From: Calothrix sp. NIES-4101
GTDB lineage: Bacteria > Cyanobacteriota > Cyanobacteriia > Cyanobacteriales > Nostocaceae
Assembly (NCBI GenBank): GCA_004296455.1
Contig: AP018280.1
Coordinates: 1,426,001-1,490,000 of the forward strand
Direction of reading: 5' to 3'
DNA length: 64,000 bases
Shown here: positions 37,076 through 47,214 of the stretch, one piece after another
How positions within the stretch are numbered: the first letter of the stretch is position 1
Layout of the letters: each line of letters begins with the position of its first letter
Translations under genes and position numbers: made by a program
The notes under the pieces: model-generated
Databases searched by the model: none
Seen by the model: only the letters and a program-made list of their open reading frames with translations
What the model was told of the DNA's origin: nothing

Positions 37076-37582
37076 TTTAGCTTTTTACGTTTATGTATAT
37101 TTGTATTGCAATGAACTAGGTTTTTTTCATGATTTAATTTTTACTTGAATTCGGAATTAAGTTAATCAAGAAAAATCATTATATTTTCATAATTTATCAA
37201 AATAGTTAAACAGTTTCATTCGAGAAAACACTTAATATTTTTTTATTTCAGATTATACCGTTTTCTCAGGAAATAAATTAGAAAAATAAATAGTTAGTCG
37301 AGTCAATCTCATCTAGGAGAAAAATTAATGATAGAGTAGTGATTATTGTTAATGCTCGACTAACTTAATTACATTATCTGAATGATAATTAAACAAAGAA
37401 TCAAAGCTATGATGTATGTTGACAAAAATTTAGTTTATCTAATGATTGAAAGATTGGTATTTTAGACTAAATGACTTTGGAATAAGATTTATCATACTGT
37501 GATGATAAAAATCCAGGTGAATTAGTTAATAAACATCATTTCTGGATTTAACGCCTTCAGCCTAAATTACAATAATTAAAAT
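37076..37582. other. AT-rich spacer upstream of the glycan cluster
   Basis: About 500 bases of very AT-rich DNA with no gene. It separates the cluster from the small 37583 gene on the same strand and is the likely promoter region of the cluster. No clear -35/-10 pair or operator stands out. Confidence 0.4.
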
Positions 37583-37810
37583 CTACCAATCAAGTAGCTT
37601 TAATTCCCCAGTTTGAAGACAGTCAAATAAGCGATTAATTTGGCGGCGATCGCCTTCAGTAACATCATCATCATCAGAAACAATAATTGTGAGTAACTTA
37701 TGGTCTCGACGACTCATTTTCCCAGAAAATATAATTTTATCAACTAAGGCTTTGACAGCAATTTCCGGCTCACTATTTGACCTTTTGATTGTCGAAAGTT
37801 TACGCAGCAT
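37583..37810 (-). CDS. Small acidic protein, unknown function
   Basis: 75 residues from MLRKLSTIKRSNSEPEIAVK. AGGAGA stands just upstream of ATG 37810 and decides this start over the longer frame from 37909. There is a helical middle, the acidic stretch VSDDDDVTEGDRRQIN, and a C-terminal helix (RLFDCLQTGELKLLDW). No membrane segment. Similar 70-80 residue proteins are frequent in heterocystous cyanobacteria, but I cannot name the family or function. Confidence 0.6.
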   Translation of the reverse strand: MLRKLSTIKRSNSEPEIAVKALVDKIIFSGKMSRRDHKLLTIIVSDDDDVTEGDRRQINRLFDCLQTGELKLLDW

Positions 37811-38125
37811 ATTTCTCCTGATTAAGCTAAAAAATAGTAATATTTGCCCACCTAATTCTAAAAAGAGAGCATAAAAATAACATTTATTAAACTGAAATGT
37901 GGCGGACAAATATCACTTTGTTGTGATACCGTTGCTTTGCGGCATCTTTACAACATAAACCAACAAAATAAATTTAGCTTTATATTCCAGCTTCACCCAG
38001 AGGATTTTTACGGAGATATGAAATATTTTTTACTGCCTGATTTAGTAAATATATGTGTAAGTACGGTTGCTTTACCAATCACTGACAAAATCATCTCGTT
38101 AAGATATTAAATATGGAGGTAAAAA

Positions 38126-38899
38126 ATGCAAGTAATTCGCCTGCCCGCACTTGCCGATAACTATATTTTTCTACTGTGGGACAATACAGATAATATTGCC
38201 GCAGTTGTCGATCCAGCAGTCGCCAAACCTGTTATAAACAAGCTTCACGAACTCAACGCTGAATTGGTAGCCATCTTCAATACACACCACCACAGCGACC
38301 ATGTAGGGGGCAATCACGAGTTAATCCAAAAGTTTCCCAACCTCACAGTTTACGCAGGAGCCGAAGATAAAGGAAGAATTCCCGGACAAAAAGCTTTTTT
38401 ACATGAAGACGATCGCGTTAAGTTTGGCTCAAGAACAGCCGAAGTTCTATTTATTCCCGGACATACTCGTGCCCACATTGGCTATTATTTTCCCCCTGTA
38501 ATTCCAGAGGAAGCAGGCGAATTGTTTTGTGGCGATACACTTTTTGCTGGCGGTTGTGGACGATTATTTGAAGGTACACCCGCACAGATGCTGGATTCCC
38601 TCAGCAAAATCAGGGCCTTACCCGATAATACCCGTATCTGGTGTGCCCACGAATACACTCTCAAAAATTTACAATTTGCCCTGAGTGTCGATAGTCACAA
38701 TGAACTTCTCAAAGACCGATATACGCAAGTACTGAATTCTCGAAATTTAGGAGAAGCTACAGTTCCCTCAGTATTGGGAATTGAAAAATCGACAAATCCA
38801 TTTTTGCGCTGGGATGTTCTTGCATTACAACAAGCCACCAAAAGCAATGATAATGTGCAAACATTTGCTCGACTCAGGGGAATGAAAGACCAATTTTAG
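38126..38899 (+). CDS. gloB: Hydroxyacylglutathione hydrolase (glyoxalase II)
   Basis: Second enzyme of methylglyoxal detoxification: it splits S-lactoylglutathione to lactate and glutathione. The metallo-beta-lactamase fold shows [14 protein letters not shown] (metal site), [28 protein letters not shown] and the glutathione-domain line [15 protein letters not shown]. The 257 residues fit the family. GGAGGT stands six bases before the ATG. It stands alone. Confidence 0.95.
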   Translation: MQVIRLPALADNYIFLLWDNTDNIAAVVDPAVAKPVINKLHELNAELVAIFNTHHHSDHVGGNHELIQKFPNLTVYAGAEDKGRIPGQKAFLHEDDRVKFGSRTAEVLFIPGHTRAHIGYYFPPVIPEEAGELFCGDTLFAGGCGRLFEGTPAQMLDSLSKIRALPDNTRIWCAHEYTLKNLQFALSVDSHNELLKDRYTQVLNSRNLGEATVPSVLGIEKSTNPFLRWDVLALQQATKSNDNVQTFARLRGMKDQF

Positions 38900-39137
38900 T
38901 GGTTGTTGAGATTAAAATTGCAAAGTAAAACCCTTGTGTTATGAGTCTTTTCAGCCTTTCTCTTGCCTCTTTCCCCTCTAACTCCATAGTATTGGGTTGC
39001 GATCGCACCCCGCATTTAGCTAGAATCTTTAGGCTTTGGGCTGCGTGTATAGCCTGTGAATAATACGGTTATCAAAGACTGCGACTCGTGTCAAACCCAA
39101 GCGGCTAAGATTTACAAGAAAGAACAAAGAAGAAAAA

Positions 39138-39596
39138 ATGGCAAAGCGCGTACAGTTAGTATTAAACCAGGATGTTAGCAAGCTGGGTAAACTAGGCGAT
39201 TTAGTTGAAGTTGCCCCAGGTTATGCACGTAACTATCTAGTTCCTAAGAAAATTGCATCTCCGGCAACTCCTGGTATCCTCAAGCAAGTAGAACGTCGTC
39301 GAGAACTCGAACGTCAACGTCAAGCTGAACTCAAGCAACAAGCGACAGAACAAAAAGCTGCATTGGAAAAAGTCACTGGCTACAATATTTCCGTGCAAGT
39401 GGGTGAAAATGAAGCAATTTTCGGTACTGTTACGACTCAAGACGTTGCGGATGTCATCAAGCAAAATGCCAGCATTGATGTCGATAAGCGCAGCATCACT
39501 ATTGCTGATATCAGCAGATTGGGTACTTATGAAGCAGAAATTAAGCTGCATTCAGAAGTAACTGCTAAAATCAACGTCCAAGTTGTTGCTAAATAA
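39138..39596 (+). CDS. rplI: 50S ribosomal protein L9
   Basis: 152 residues. The opening [20 protein letters not shown] and [20 protein letters not shown] is the conserved N-domain that binds 23S rRNA, followed by the long connecting helix ([12 protein letters not shown] region) and the C-domain ([14 protein letters not shown]). A strong terminator follows and then dnaB; the rplI-dnaB order is common in bacteria. Confidence 0.98.
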   Translation: MAKRVQLVLNQDVSKLGKLGDLVEVAPGYARNYLVPKKIASPATPGILKQVERRRELERQRQAELKQQATEQKAALEKVTGYNISVQVGENEAIFGTVTTQDVADVIKQNASIDVDKRSITIADISRLGTYEAEIKLHSEVTAKINVQVVAK

Positions 39597-39644
39597 AATA
39601 CCGACTGTTTCCTGATTCTCACAGAATTGGAAAATATGCTGATG

Positions 39645-39680
39645 TTCCCCTTTCTTCTTGCAGGAAAGGGGAATAATTTT
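39645..39680 (+). terminator. Terminator after rplI
   Basis: TTCCCCTTTC (39645-39654) and GAAAGGGGAA (39664-39673) form a perfect 10-bp stem with a 9-base loop, followed by TAATTTTTG. Confidence 0.88.
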
Positions 39681-39887
39681 TGTTGATATTAATTAATAAT
39701 TAAGCTAGCATTCCTCGATTTTAATTTTTAGTACATATATTCTATTATGTGATTATTGGCTCAATTTTCCAAACTTATATTACAGAGCCATATTTCTCAA
39801 GAAACAATAACGCATATATTACATTGATATCGATTATAAATTCTGGATTCTCACTGTTGTCTGTAATCTATTTATTAATCACTACAT

Positions 39888-41243
39888 ATGTCAGAAAATT
39901 TAAACTTCCAAGGTTCAAGTTCAGACCGTTTGCCACCACAAAATATTGAAGCAGAAGAAGCAATTTTAGGTGGGATATTACTCGATCCGGAAGCGGTTAG
40001 TCGTATCAGTGACAAACTAGTAGCGGATGCATTTTATATTAGTGCCCATAAAGATATTTATCAAGCAGCACTACGCCTACATGGACAAGGGAAACCCACA
40101 GATATACTTAGTGTGACTAGTTGGTTAAACGACCATGATTTACTCAATCGTATTGGTGGTAGAAACAAGCTAGTATCACTGGTGGAACGTACTGTCTCTG
40201 CTGTCAATATTGATGCTTTAGCACAGTTGGTAATGGATAAATATCAACGGCGGAAATTGATTAAAGCTGGGAATGAAATTGTGCAATTGGGGTTTGAAAC
40301 TGAGACAGAATTACCACAGATTTTAGATCAAGCAGAGCAAAAGGTTTTTAATATTGCTCAGGAAAGAAATACTACGGGATTGGTGCATATTGGTGACTCT
40401 TTAATTAATAATTTTCAAGATATAGAAGAACGTAATCAAGGTATTGCGTTACCGGGTATTTCTTCTGGTTTTTATGATTTGGATGCAATTATAAATGGCG
40501 GTTTTCAGCGTTCTGATTTAATTATAGTTGCCGGAAGACCAGCAATGGGGAAAACAAGTTTTTCAATTAATATTGCTCATTATATTGCTGGCTCGATGCG
40601 AATGCCAGTAGCTATTTTTAGCTTAGAAATGTCCAAGGAACAATTAGCATTGCGGATGCTATCAAGTGAGGCAAAAATTGAAAGTACATACCTCAAAAGT
40701 GGACGAATTAGTCAGAACCAATGGGAAGATTTAACCCGGGCGATTAGTTCCTTGCAAGAGATGCCTATTTATATTGATGATACTCCGAATATTACTGTTA
40801 CAGAAATGCGAAGTCAGGCACGACGTTTGCAAGCTGAAACAGGGATGGATTTGGGATTAATTTTGATCGATTATTTACAATTAATGGAAGGAAATAGTGA
40901 TAATCGCGTTCAAGAGTTATCAAAAATTACTCGTAGTATTAAAAGTTTAGCGAGAGAATTACATGTACCTGTAATTGCCCTGTCACAGTTGAGTCGAGGT
41001 GTGGAAGCAAGAACTAATAAAAGACCGATGTTATCGGATTTAAGGGAATCAGGTTCGATTGAACAGGACGCGGATTTAGTGATGATGTTGTATCGTGATG
41101 AATATTATTCTCCAGATACTCCTGAACGAGGCATTGCTGAAGCGATTGTTGCAAAACATCGTCATGGTCCCACTGGTACAATTAAACTTTTATTTGATCC
41201 ACAATTTACACAGTTTAAAAACTTGGCTCGCGGTAATTATTAA
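39888..41243 (+). CDS. dnaB: Replicative DNA helicase
   Basis: 451 residues. The N-terminal domain opens with PPQNIEAEEAILGGILLDPE. The RecA-like C-domain has Walker A AGRPAMGKTSFSINIA, Walker B LGLILIDYLQLM, SQLSRGVEARTNKRPMLSDL and the DADLVMMLYRDEYY line. It is the hexameric helicase that opens the replication fork. No intein interrupts it, although cyanobacterial dnaB genes sometimes carry one. It is separated from rplI by a terminator, so it has its own promoter. Confidence 0.97.
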   Translation: MSENLNFQGSSSDRLPPQNIEAEEAILGGILLDPEAVSRISDKLVADAFYISAHKDIYQAALRLHGQGKPTDILSVTSWLNDHDLLNRIGGRNKLVSLVERTVSAVNIDALAQLVMDKYQRRKLIKAGNEIVQLGFETETELPQILDQAEQKVFNIAQERNTTGLVHIGDSLINNFQDIEERNQGIALPGISSGFYDLDAIINGGFQRSDLIIVAGRPAMGKTSFSINIAHYIAGSMRMPVAIFSLEMSKEQLALRMLSSEAKIESTYLKSGRISQNQWEDLTRAISSLQEMPIYIDDTPNITVTEMRSQARRLQAETGMDLGLILIDYLQLMEGNSDNRVQELSKITRSIKSLARELHVPVIALSQLSRGVEARTNKRPMLSDLRESGSIEQDADLVMMLYRDEYYSPDTPERGIAEAIVAKHRHGPTGTIKLLFDPQFTQFKNLARGNY

Positions 41244-41327
41244 ATTTGCTCTGAGTTAATAGGTAGTAGTTGGAGATTTGTGAGTATTGAATATCCACAA
41301 TTAACTAATACCCACTAACACAAATTC

Positions 41328-41849
41328 CTAACTAATTTTCAACAATTCTACGTCAAAAATTAAGGTAGCATTCGGGGGAATGACACCACCAGCACCACGA
41401 GAACCGTAGCCTAGTTCTGCTGGGATAATTAAGCGGCGTTTTCCACCAACTTTCATAGTGCCGACACCTTCATCCCAACCTTTAATAACTTGCCCTACGC
41501 CTATTTTAAAATCAAAGGGACGATTACGACCAACTGAACTATCAAACTCAGTTCCATCTTCTAATGTGCCGATGTAATGAACGGTAACTTTTTGTCCAGT
41601 GGTAGGACTGTCACCAGTTCCTTCTTCAATATCAATGTATTTTAATCCAGAGGGAGTAGTGATAGCATTATCAGACATTTCTTTGCTCGCTATTAAAGTG
41701 CTGTTTTCAGTGATGACAGCTGCTGTTTGTGCTGTTTGGCTAATTGGAGTTGCGATCGCATTATTATTTTTATCGCCGCCAATTTGCGCCAGTACTAAAA
41801 CTACCACGCAAACGAGCATTACACTCACGCTGACTAAAATTGCTTTCAA
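41328..41849 (-). CDS. FKBP-type peptidyl-prolyl isomerase, exported
   Basis: 173 residues. An N-terminal signal or anchor ([20 protein letters not shown]) precedes a Ser/Thr-rich linker of about 45 residues. The FKBP domain follows: [78 protein letters not shown]. It should speed proline isomerisation in the periplasm or thylakoid lumen. It converges with dnaB and is followed upstream by the phasin-like gene on the same strand (35 bases), possibly co-transcribed. Confidence 0.93.
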   Translation of the reverse strand: MKAILVSVSVMLVCVVVLVLAQIGGDKNNNAIATPISQTAQTAAVITENSTLIASKEMSDNAITTPSGLKYIDIEEGTGDSPTTGQKVTVHYIGTLEDGTEFDSSVGRNRPFDFKIGVGQVIKGWDEGVGTMKVGGKRRLIIPAELGYGSRGAGGVIPPNATLIFDVELLKIS

Positions 41850-41884
41850 AATAAATCCTCCCTAATCATGATTTAGCAGTAATT

Positions 41885-42208
41885 TTATTTCCACAATTTA
41901 TTCTCTAAATCGCGCACTTGACGTTCTAATCGGTCGATTCTACCACGTAACTCGTCTACTTCCGATTGTCTGGCTACGCCTAAATCTTGCATCATATTCC
42001 GCATTTGTCGTTGCATGTTGGTTTCCCAAGTTCCCTGTTCGGATTTCATTTGCTGCATCATGTCATCCATGACAATTTTGGCTTGTTCGGGGTCTAATTT
42101 GCCATCTTTGACTAATTTATCGCTAGCTTCCTTGATTTTCTCTGCCATCATCGAGGTTGTTCCAATACCGAGCATGAGCAACTGTTGCATCCAATTGTTA
42201 TTATCCAT
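41885..42208 (-). CDS. Phasin-like coiled-coil protein
   Basis: About 107 residues from MDNNNWMQQLLMLGIGTTSM. A short hydrophobic helix is followed by AEKIKEASDKLVKDGKLDPE, a Met/Gln-rich helix (DDMMQQMKSEQG), and a C-terminal leucine-zipper-like coiled coil (VDELRGRIDRLERQVRDLEN). This order is that of PhaF/PhaI-type phasins, which coat polyester granules, but such proteins also occur without granules. AGGA seven bases before ATG 42208 favours this start over 42238. Confidence 0.68.
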   Translation of the reverse strand: MDNNNWMQQLLMLGIGTTSMMAEKIKEASDKLVKDGKLDPEQAKIVMDDMMQQMKSEQGTWETNMQRQMRNMMQDLGVARQSEVDELRGRIDRLERQVRDLENKLWK

Positions 42209-42404
42209 AACCGCTTCCTGATGATTATTTTTATTCAAATCTTTAACTATAGCTAAGGCGATTGTAATTCACATTTTTTAAACCAGATGTGTTGATAACT
42301 GTACAGTTAATGTACGCATCTGCGAAGTCTGCCGACATAAGTTGGGACGGTTTTTGAGAAAATAATTAATCTATTCTGGAAAATTAACACAGGAAGGCGA
42401 TCGC

Positions 42405-42716
42405 ATGGTGGTTGAGTTACTTAAATTTAAGGTTCCTTTGGAACAACAAGCAGAGTACATTCAAAAGGATGCTCAAATTTGGACAGCTTCACTGGCAAGA
42501 TATCCAGGTTTTTTAGGTAAGGAAGTGTGGATTGACCCAAATTTACCGGAGGAAGTGACTTTTGTCATCCATTGGGCTACGCGAGACGATTGGAAAGCGA
42601 TTCCTGAGCAAGATTTAAATGCAATTTCCCAAAGGTTTGATGCTTCACTGGGTTTTACTTGCGAGATGATTGAGTCTTCTGAGTATCAAGTTCTGATGTC
42701 AGATTTGGCTAAATAA
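42405..42716 (+). CDS. TIGR03792 family protein (ABM-like ferredoxin fold)
   Basis: 103 residues: MVVELLKFKVPLEQQAEYIQ, IWTASLARYPGFLGKEVWID, VTFVIHWATRDDWKAIPEQ. This is the family defined in cyanobacteria as TIGR03792, with the dimeric alpha-beta barrel of antibiotic biosynthesis monooxygenase-like proteins. No activity has been assigned as far as I know. A GGAAGGCGATCGC stretch precedes the ATG and includes both the ribosome site and a HIP1-like octamer. Confidence 0.82.
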   Translation: MVVELLKFKVPLEQQAEYIQKDAQIWTASLARYPGFLGKEVWIDPNLPEEVTFVIHWATRDDWKAIPEQDLNAISQRFDASLGFTCEMIESSEYQVLMSDLAK

Positions 42717-42731
42717 TTACGACGAAACTGA

Positions 42732-42801
42732 TGGGAGATTGGGAGATTGGGAGACGCGGGGAGATGTTGAGATGGGGGAGATAGGGGAGATGAGGGAGAG
42801 A
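42732..42801. repeat. Purine-only GGGAGAT-type degenerate heptamer tract
   Basis: About 70 bases made almost wholly of GGGAGAT-like units (GGGAGATTGGGAGATTGGGA and so on) just after the TIGR03792 stop. Related tracts occur near other gene ends here (17461, 22393, 55496, 61553, and as pyrimidines near 4553 and 5770). It is a degenerate microsatellite. Confidence 0.7.
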
Positions 42802-42816
42802 AATTATCTATAAAAT

Positions 42817-42857
42817 GCCACTTCGCACAAGTAGGGAAAACCGTCTATGCGAGTGGC
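42817..42857. terminator. Inverted repeat between convergent genes
   Basis: GCCACTTCGCA (42817-42827) pairs with TGCGAGTGGC (42848-42857), one bulged T. It lies between the convergent 42405 and 42902 genes and may stop transcription in both directions; no long T-run. Confidence 0.45.
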
Positions 42858-42901
42858 AACGTTAAAATAATGCTTTCGGTGGGCAAGAAATCTGATTTTG
42901 A

Positions 42902-43453
42902 TTATTTTTTTGCGGTGCTTGCAGTTGCGATCGCACCTAAATTTGATAAAGTAATTCGATTGATGGTGTCTACACGACCGACTGTTAAGTAACCTAAGTC
43001 TAGGGCTGATAGTTGTGTCACTTGTTCGGGAACTTTAAAATTGAAGACTAATTTTGTGGGAATACCAGGAGCGAGGTCTGTTAAGATTTTGTCTTGGGAG
43101 TCATATTGATTTAACTGCAAGCTTCCCGATGTATATACGTTCCCGGAATTATCCACAAGACGGGTTTGATATTGGACGTTACGAGCGCCAAAGCTAACCT
43201 TAATGTGGTTGTTGCTAAAATTCGTGGCAATAACTTCACAAACAACTCTCGCGTTACTTTTAGCACGCTGACAGCCACGGTAATCGAAGCTGATATTGTA
43301 TTTGCGATCGACTTGTTTAATTGCTGATGCTCCTGATGATGTCTGTGCCGCAACTGGCGAGACAGCAAGGGTAGATACTGCGACTTGGACACATGTTCCT
43401 AAGAGTAATGCTGGCAGCGTTACATTCTTGATACTTTTCCACAGACTAGACAT
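42902..43453 (-). CDS. Exported protein of unknown function
   Basis: 183 residues. A signal peptide to about 36 (LPALLLGTCVQVAVSTLAVS, cleavage near PVAAQ) is followed by an all-beta domain: CQRAKSNARVVCEVIATNFS, IKVSFGARNVQYQTRLVDNS, GIPTKLVFNFKVPEQVTQLS. The pattern of paired strands with a short hydrophobic core resembles an Ig-like or DUF4352-like fold, but I cannot name it. Two cysteines could form a disulfide. The gene stands alone on its strand, 86 bases after the exporter gene. Confidence 0.65.
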   Translation of the reverse strand: MSSLWKSIKNVTLPALLLGTCVQVAVSTLAVSPVAAQTSSGASAIKQVDRKYNISFDYRGCQRAKSNARVVCEVIATNFSNNHIKVSFGARNVQYQTRLVDNSGNVYTSGSLQLNQYDSQDKILTDLAPGIPTKLVFNFKVPEQVTQLSALDLGYLTVGRVDTINRITLSNLGAIATASTAKK

Positions 43454-43539
43454 AATTGTTGCTTGTTGTTGTTTTAATCACTCATTCTACATCGTATAAT
43501 TGCTGGTCGATATCTGTTGGTTAAAGACTGTTTAAAGTT

Positions 43540-45291
43540 TTAACTAAATTGCTTGGTGTAAAAATCTGCATACCGATGCTGTAAGGCTAATAATTCTTCA
43601 TGGGTTCCCGATTCAACAATTTCTCCCTTCTCAAAAACCAGAATGCGATCGCATTTTCTCACTGTACTTAATCTATGGGCAATAACGAACACTGTTCTTC
43701 CTGCCATGACTCGCTCTAGTGCTTCTTGAACAAGTGCTTCTGACTCCGTATCCAGTGCCGAGGTTGCCTCATCTAATATCAAAATACGCGGGTTCAATAG
43801 CACAGCACGGGCAATCGCGATTCTTTGTCTTTGCCCCCCCGACAAGTTGACACCTCTTTCGCCAACTACGGTGTAATATCCATCGGGTAAGTGACTAATA
43901 AATTGATGGGCATTGGCAACCTTTGCAGCTGCTTCCACCGCCGACAAATCAAATTCTGATTGTCCAAAGGCAATATTTTGAGCAATGGTGCCTGAGAACA
44001 TTGTGGTTTCTTGGGGTACTATCCCAATTTGTCGCCGCAAACTATTTAATGTCACATCGCGAATATTCACCCCATCAATGCAGATTTCTCCGGCAACGGT
44101 GTCGTAAAAACGGGGTAACAAATTCACAAAAGTAGTTTTTCCAGCACCCGAAGCCCCCACAAGTGCGATCGCTTCTCCCGGAAATGTGACTAAACTAATA
44201 TTATTGATGACAGTTTCTCCCGATTTGTAGGCAAAGGAAACACCACGGTATTCCACCTTCCCACTCACTGTCGGTAAGATTTTTGCGTCTGGTTTCTCTA
44301 AGACTGCGGGTTGAATGGCAAGTAATTCAAAAACTCGATCAACTGATGCTTCTGCTTCTTTGAATAAATTATAATTGTTGGTGATGTGTCCGACTGGGTC
44401 AATTAATAAAGCAGCACCGGAAAGAAAGCTGAAAAACTTACCTGTGGTTAAATTACCTGTAGAAATCTGCCAAGCGGCAAAGAAGAGTAAAAATAGGAAG
44501 CTCAAAGCCTGCAAAAAACCAATAATCGGGATTTGAATTGCCTTCAGTCGCTCCGTTGAATACTTCGCCTTCATGGCAATTTCTGCTTCCTTGCCAAATC
44601 GAGCGATTTCGTAAGCTTCTGCCGCAAAAGCTTGCACAATCCGAATCCCGGCAAAAATCTCCGTCAAAATAGCTGATAAATCCGATACCTGATTTTGACT
44701 GCGTCGGGAATACTTTTGTAATCTTTCCCCAAACCAGCTAATCAATACCAACATTACAGGTATCACCACCAAAGCGGCAATCGTCAACTGCCAACTCAGA
44801 TATACCATGTAAATAGGGATGGCAATTAGTTGTAAGGCACAGGGAATAAAATCGTGAAGAAACTTGTGGACAACCTCGCCAATTCGATCTACATCTTCTG
44901 TCACACGGTAAGATAAATCACCGGCTTTTGCTGTCTCAAAATAGCTGAGGTTGAGTTTTTGTAAGTGCGCGTAAACTTGCTTGCGGAGATTCAAAGCTAC
45001 TCGAAGTGCAGCTTTTGCCATGTAGATATCTTGCACTGACTGGAAGAACCCCCGCACCAGAAACACCCCAGCCAGAAATGCTGCCAGTTGCGCGATCGCA
45101 ATTACATTACCATTACCAAAGGGAACTGATAGCTTTTTCACCAACTCCATTAGCGTTAAGGTTGCCAGCACATAACCAATAATGCCAATAAAACCTTTGG
45201 TGATGTGGAGCCATTGGGGTTTGATATGGGGGAGAAGTAGCCAGTAATTTGAGCTTTGTTTGTTTGAGTCTTTCAAGCTGTCACACCACAC
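43540..45291 (-). CDS. MsbA-type ABC exporter (half-transporter)
   Basis: 583 residues, the normal length for a fused permease-ATPase half. Six helices fill 1-320 (GFIGIIGYVLATLTLMELV, FLAGVFLVRGFFQSVQDIYM). The ATPase has Walker A VGASGAGKTT, LSGGQRQRIAIARA, Walker B ILILDEATSALD and VIAHRLSTV. It ends at HRYADFYTKQFS, without the C-terminal extension of the 33567 exporter, which gives a useful comparison. Likely a lipid or glycolipid exporter acting as a homodimer. It is alone, divergent from the DUF4278 gene. Confidence 0.9.
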   Translation of the reverse strand: MWCDSLKDSNKQSSNYWLLLPHIKPQWLHITKGFIGIIGYVLATLTLMELVKKLSVPFGNGNVIAIAQLAAFLAGVFLVRGFFQSVQDIYMAKAALRVALNLRKQVYAHLQKLNLSYFETAKAGDLSYRVTEDVDRIGEVVHKFLHDFIPCALQLIAIPIYMVYLSWQLTIAALVVIPVMLVLISWFGERLQKYSRRSQNQVSDLSAILTEIFAGIRIVQAFAAEAYEIARFGKEAEIAMKAKYSTERLKAIQIPIIGFLQALSFLFLLFFAAWQISTGNLTTGKFFSFLSGAALLIDPVGHITNNYNLFKEAEASVDRVFELLAIQPAVLEKPDAKILPTVSGKVEYRGVSFAYKSGETVINNISLVTFPGEAIALVGASGAGKTTFVNLLPRFYDTVAGEICIDGVNIRDVTLNSLRRQIGIVPQETTMFSGTIAQNIAFGQSEFDLSAVEAAAKVANAHQFISHLPDGYYTVVGERGVNLSGGQRQRIAIARAVLLNPRILILDEATSALDTESEALVQEALERVMAGRTVFVIAHRLSTVRKCDRILVFEKGEIVESGTHEELLALQHRYADFYTKQFS

Positions 45292-45638
45292 GATAGATTT
45301 CCTAGTTAGACGCTACCAGGTTTTGCATGGTTTCTAAAGATAAAACCCAGTAGCAGCGCACGAGACTTGCTTTATTGGTTTTGATTGTAACTACATACTT
45401 TAAATTGCGATCGCATTCTGCCAATATTACTTTTTGTGATTATCTGACTGATTTTGGCAAAAAAGTATTTTAAGATACAGACAATGGGACGTTAATCAAG
45501 TCAGAAAATATCCAAATCTGTAAATCTATATTAAGTAAGGGTAAAAAGCTTTTATCAGCTTGAGATGTAGATTTGAGCATGGAGAAATTCTGACCTAACA
45601 CGCCTCAACTAAAAAGTAGTACAACAGAGGCAAGCATT

Positions 45639-46013
45639 ATGAAACTCACATATAGAGGCACAGATTACGAGTACAATCCCCTTGATGGTGATACAGTTCT
45701 TGGTAAAGATGGCGGAAAATATCGAGGCGCAATCTGGAGATTTCATTACGTCAAACATGAGAACATACCGCAGTTTGCAGCCGATTTGAAATATCGCGGT
45801 GTTGCTTATCACGTTGGCGAAACATTGCAGACAGACAAAGCAGTTGAAGTTGCATCAACTCAAGCTACTCCAGACACTACCATCAGATTGCATAGGACTC
45901 ATTTAACCAATCTGCGCCGCAACTTAGAACATCGACTAGCGATCGCAAAAGCAAATGGTGATGAAAGTTTGGTAAGTTTATTACAGGAAGAAGCGAATCA
46001 ATTAGTGTTGTGA
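45639..46013 (+). CDS. DUF4278 domain protein
   Basis: 124 residues. MKLTYRGTDYEYNPLDGDTV followed by FHYVKHENIPQFAADLKYRG is the short beta-rich DUF4278 module, known mainly in cyanobacteria and of unknown function. The C-terminal half is a helical region with LHRTHLTNLRRNLEHRLAIA. AGAGG-type bases upstream give a weak ribosome site. No partner gene nearby. Confidence 0.8.
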   Translation: MKLTYRGTDYEYNPLDGDTVLGKDGGKYRGAIWRFHYVKHENIPQFAADLKYRGVAYHVGETLQTDKAVEVASTQATPDTTIRLHRTHLTNLRRNLEHRLAIAKANGDESLVSLLQEEANQLVL

Positions 46014-46078
46014 ATCTAAATCATGGATGAGGGATAAGAAGTCTGTGAGTTTGTAATTCACCATTATCTATTATCCAT

Positions 46079-46735
46079 TTATCGATGTAGCCAAACCCCG
46101 CGCATACCTACAGCTTTCGCACCCTGGTAATCTTCATTTTTGCTATCACCAACGTGCCAAGCAGACTCTGCGGGACAATTATGTTTGGCTAATGCGATTC
46201 CAAAAATTTTGGGGTCGGGTTTTGCTGCACCAACTTGTGTGGAAATAGTAATCGAGTCGAAATAATCCCGTAGCTCTAAAGCTTGTAGTACCGAAAATAG
46301 TCGCGAATCAAAGTTAGATATTATCCCCAATTGAATACCCCTTTCGCGCCAATTGCTTAAAGCTGGAATCACATCAGCATAAACAAACCAAGGCTCTCCG
46401 GTTCCGAAGTGAATATATAACTCGCTAAAAAATGTGTCAAAGTCAGCAAATTGCTGGATAACACCCGCTTGCTCAAAAGTTTTATGAGCGATCGCATACC
46501 ACCATTCAAATTCATGTTGAGGAATATCTTGCATATCTTCGACATCGGAAAATGTTGCTGGTGGTGCAACCTTAAACTGACTTGAAAAAGCTTGATTTAA
46601 AATTTCTGGGTTCGTATGTACGCCAAATTCTCTCGCTATTTGGCTGTAGATTTCGCCGACGCTACCTTTGACTCCAAATAGCGTCCCCACCGCATCTAAA
46701 AAAATAACTTTCGGTCGTTCCATTTGACTTTTCAC
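46079..46735 (-). CDS. HAD superfamily hydrolase (HDHD3/REG-2-like)
   Basis: 218 residues. Motif I is FLDAVGTLFG (nucleophile Asp, with Val at the second acid position as in REG-2-like members), motif II GIISNFDSR, motif III lysine in GAAKPDPKIF, motif IV HVGDSKNEDYQGA. The replaced second aspartate is the usual form in the HDHD3 subgroup, so phosphatase activity is not certain. A helical cap follows motif I. The substrate is unknown. Confidence 0.85.
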   Translation of the reverse strand: MKSQMERPKVIFLDAVGTLFGVKGSVGEIYSQIAREFGVHTNPEILNQAFSSQFKVAPPATFSDVEDMQDIPQHEFEWWYAIAHKTFEQAGVIQQFADFDTFFSELYIHFGTGEPWFVYADVIPALSNWRERGIQLGIISNFDSRLFSVLQALELRDYFDSITISTQVGAAKPDPKIFGIALAKHNCPAESAWHVGDSKNEDYQGAKAVGMRGVWLHR

Positions 46736-47214
46736 GTTTAAAAATGCTAAGTCTCAACAATCTAATTAATCGCGTTCCTGACTTGCGACTCCAAAAAATT
46801 CTCAAAGTGGCAATACCGTTGATACTATCCGAAAAGGAAGCCAAATTTTTAGTGATTAATAATAATCTTGATTAAAAAAAATAACTATGTGATACCCAAG
46901 TATATTATAAAGCCTTTTTTCAAAAAATAAAAAGCACTTGTTACCAAGCGCTCTAATGCTTAATTTTGGTTTGATTATTGATAAAATTGTCAATAATCTG
47001 GCGAATTAGGGTTCTTGATTCTCAATAAAATCGCAATGCGAATTTAACAGAATCTTTTATTTAAATAACTACTGTGTGCTGCAAGACTTTATCTGAGACT
47101 AGGAAGCTATGTTGCTTGGGCAGGACAGAAATCGACACCAGTAAATGTTATCACTGAGTTGATTGGATATTGATATTTACTTTACACATAGCCTCTTTGT
47201 CTAAACTCAAATAT
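46736..47214. other. AT-rich spacer, no gene seen
   Basis: About 480 bases upstream of the HAD gene and downstream of the 47215 gene, both minus strand. An imperfect repeat AAGCACTTG-ACCAAGCGCT near 46932-46955 may be a weak stop. Nothing else is recognised. Confidence 0.4.

Noticed and set aside
39749-39949. 66-codon frame before dnaB
   Set aside because: Overlaps the dnaB start, AT-rich and without ribosome site.
39888-41243. Intein in dnaB
   Set aside because: The helicase reads through at normal length (451 residues) with Walker motifs uninterrupted.
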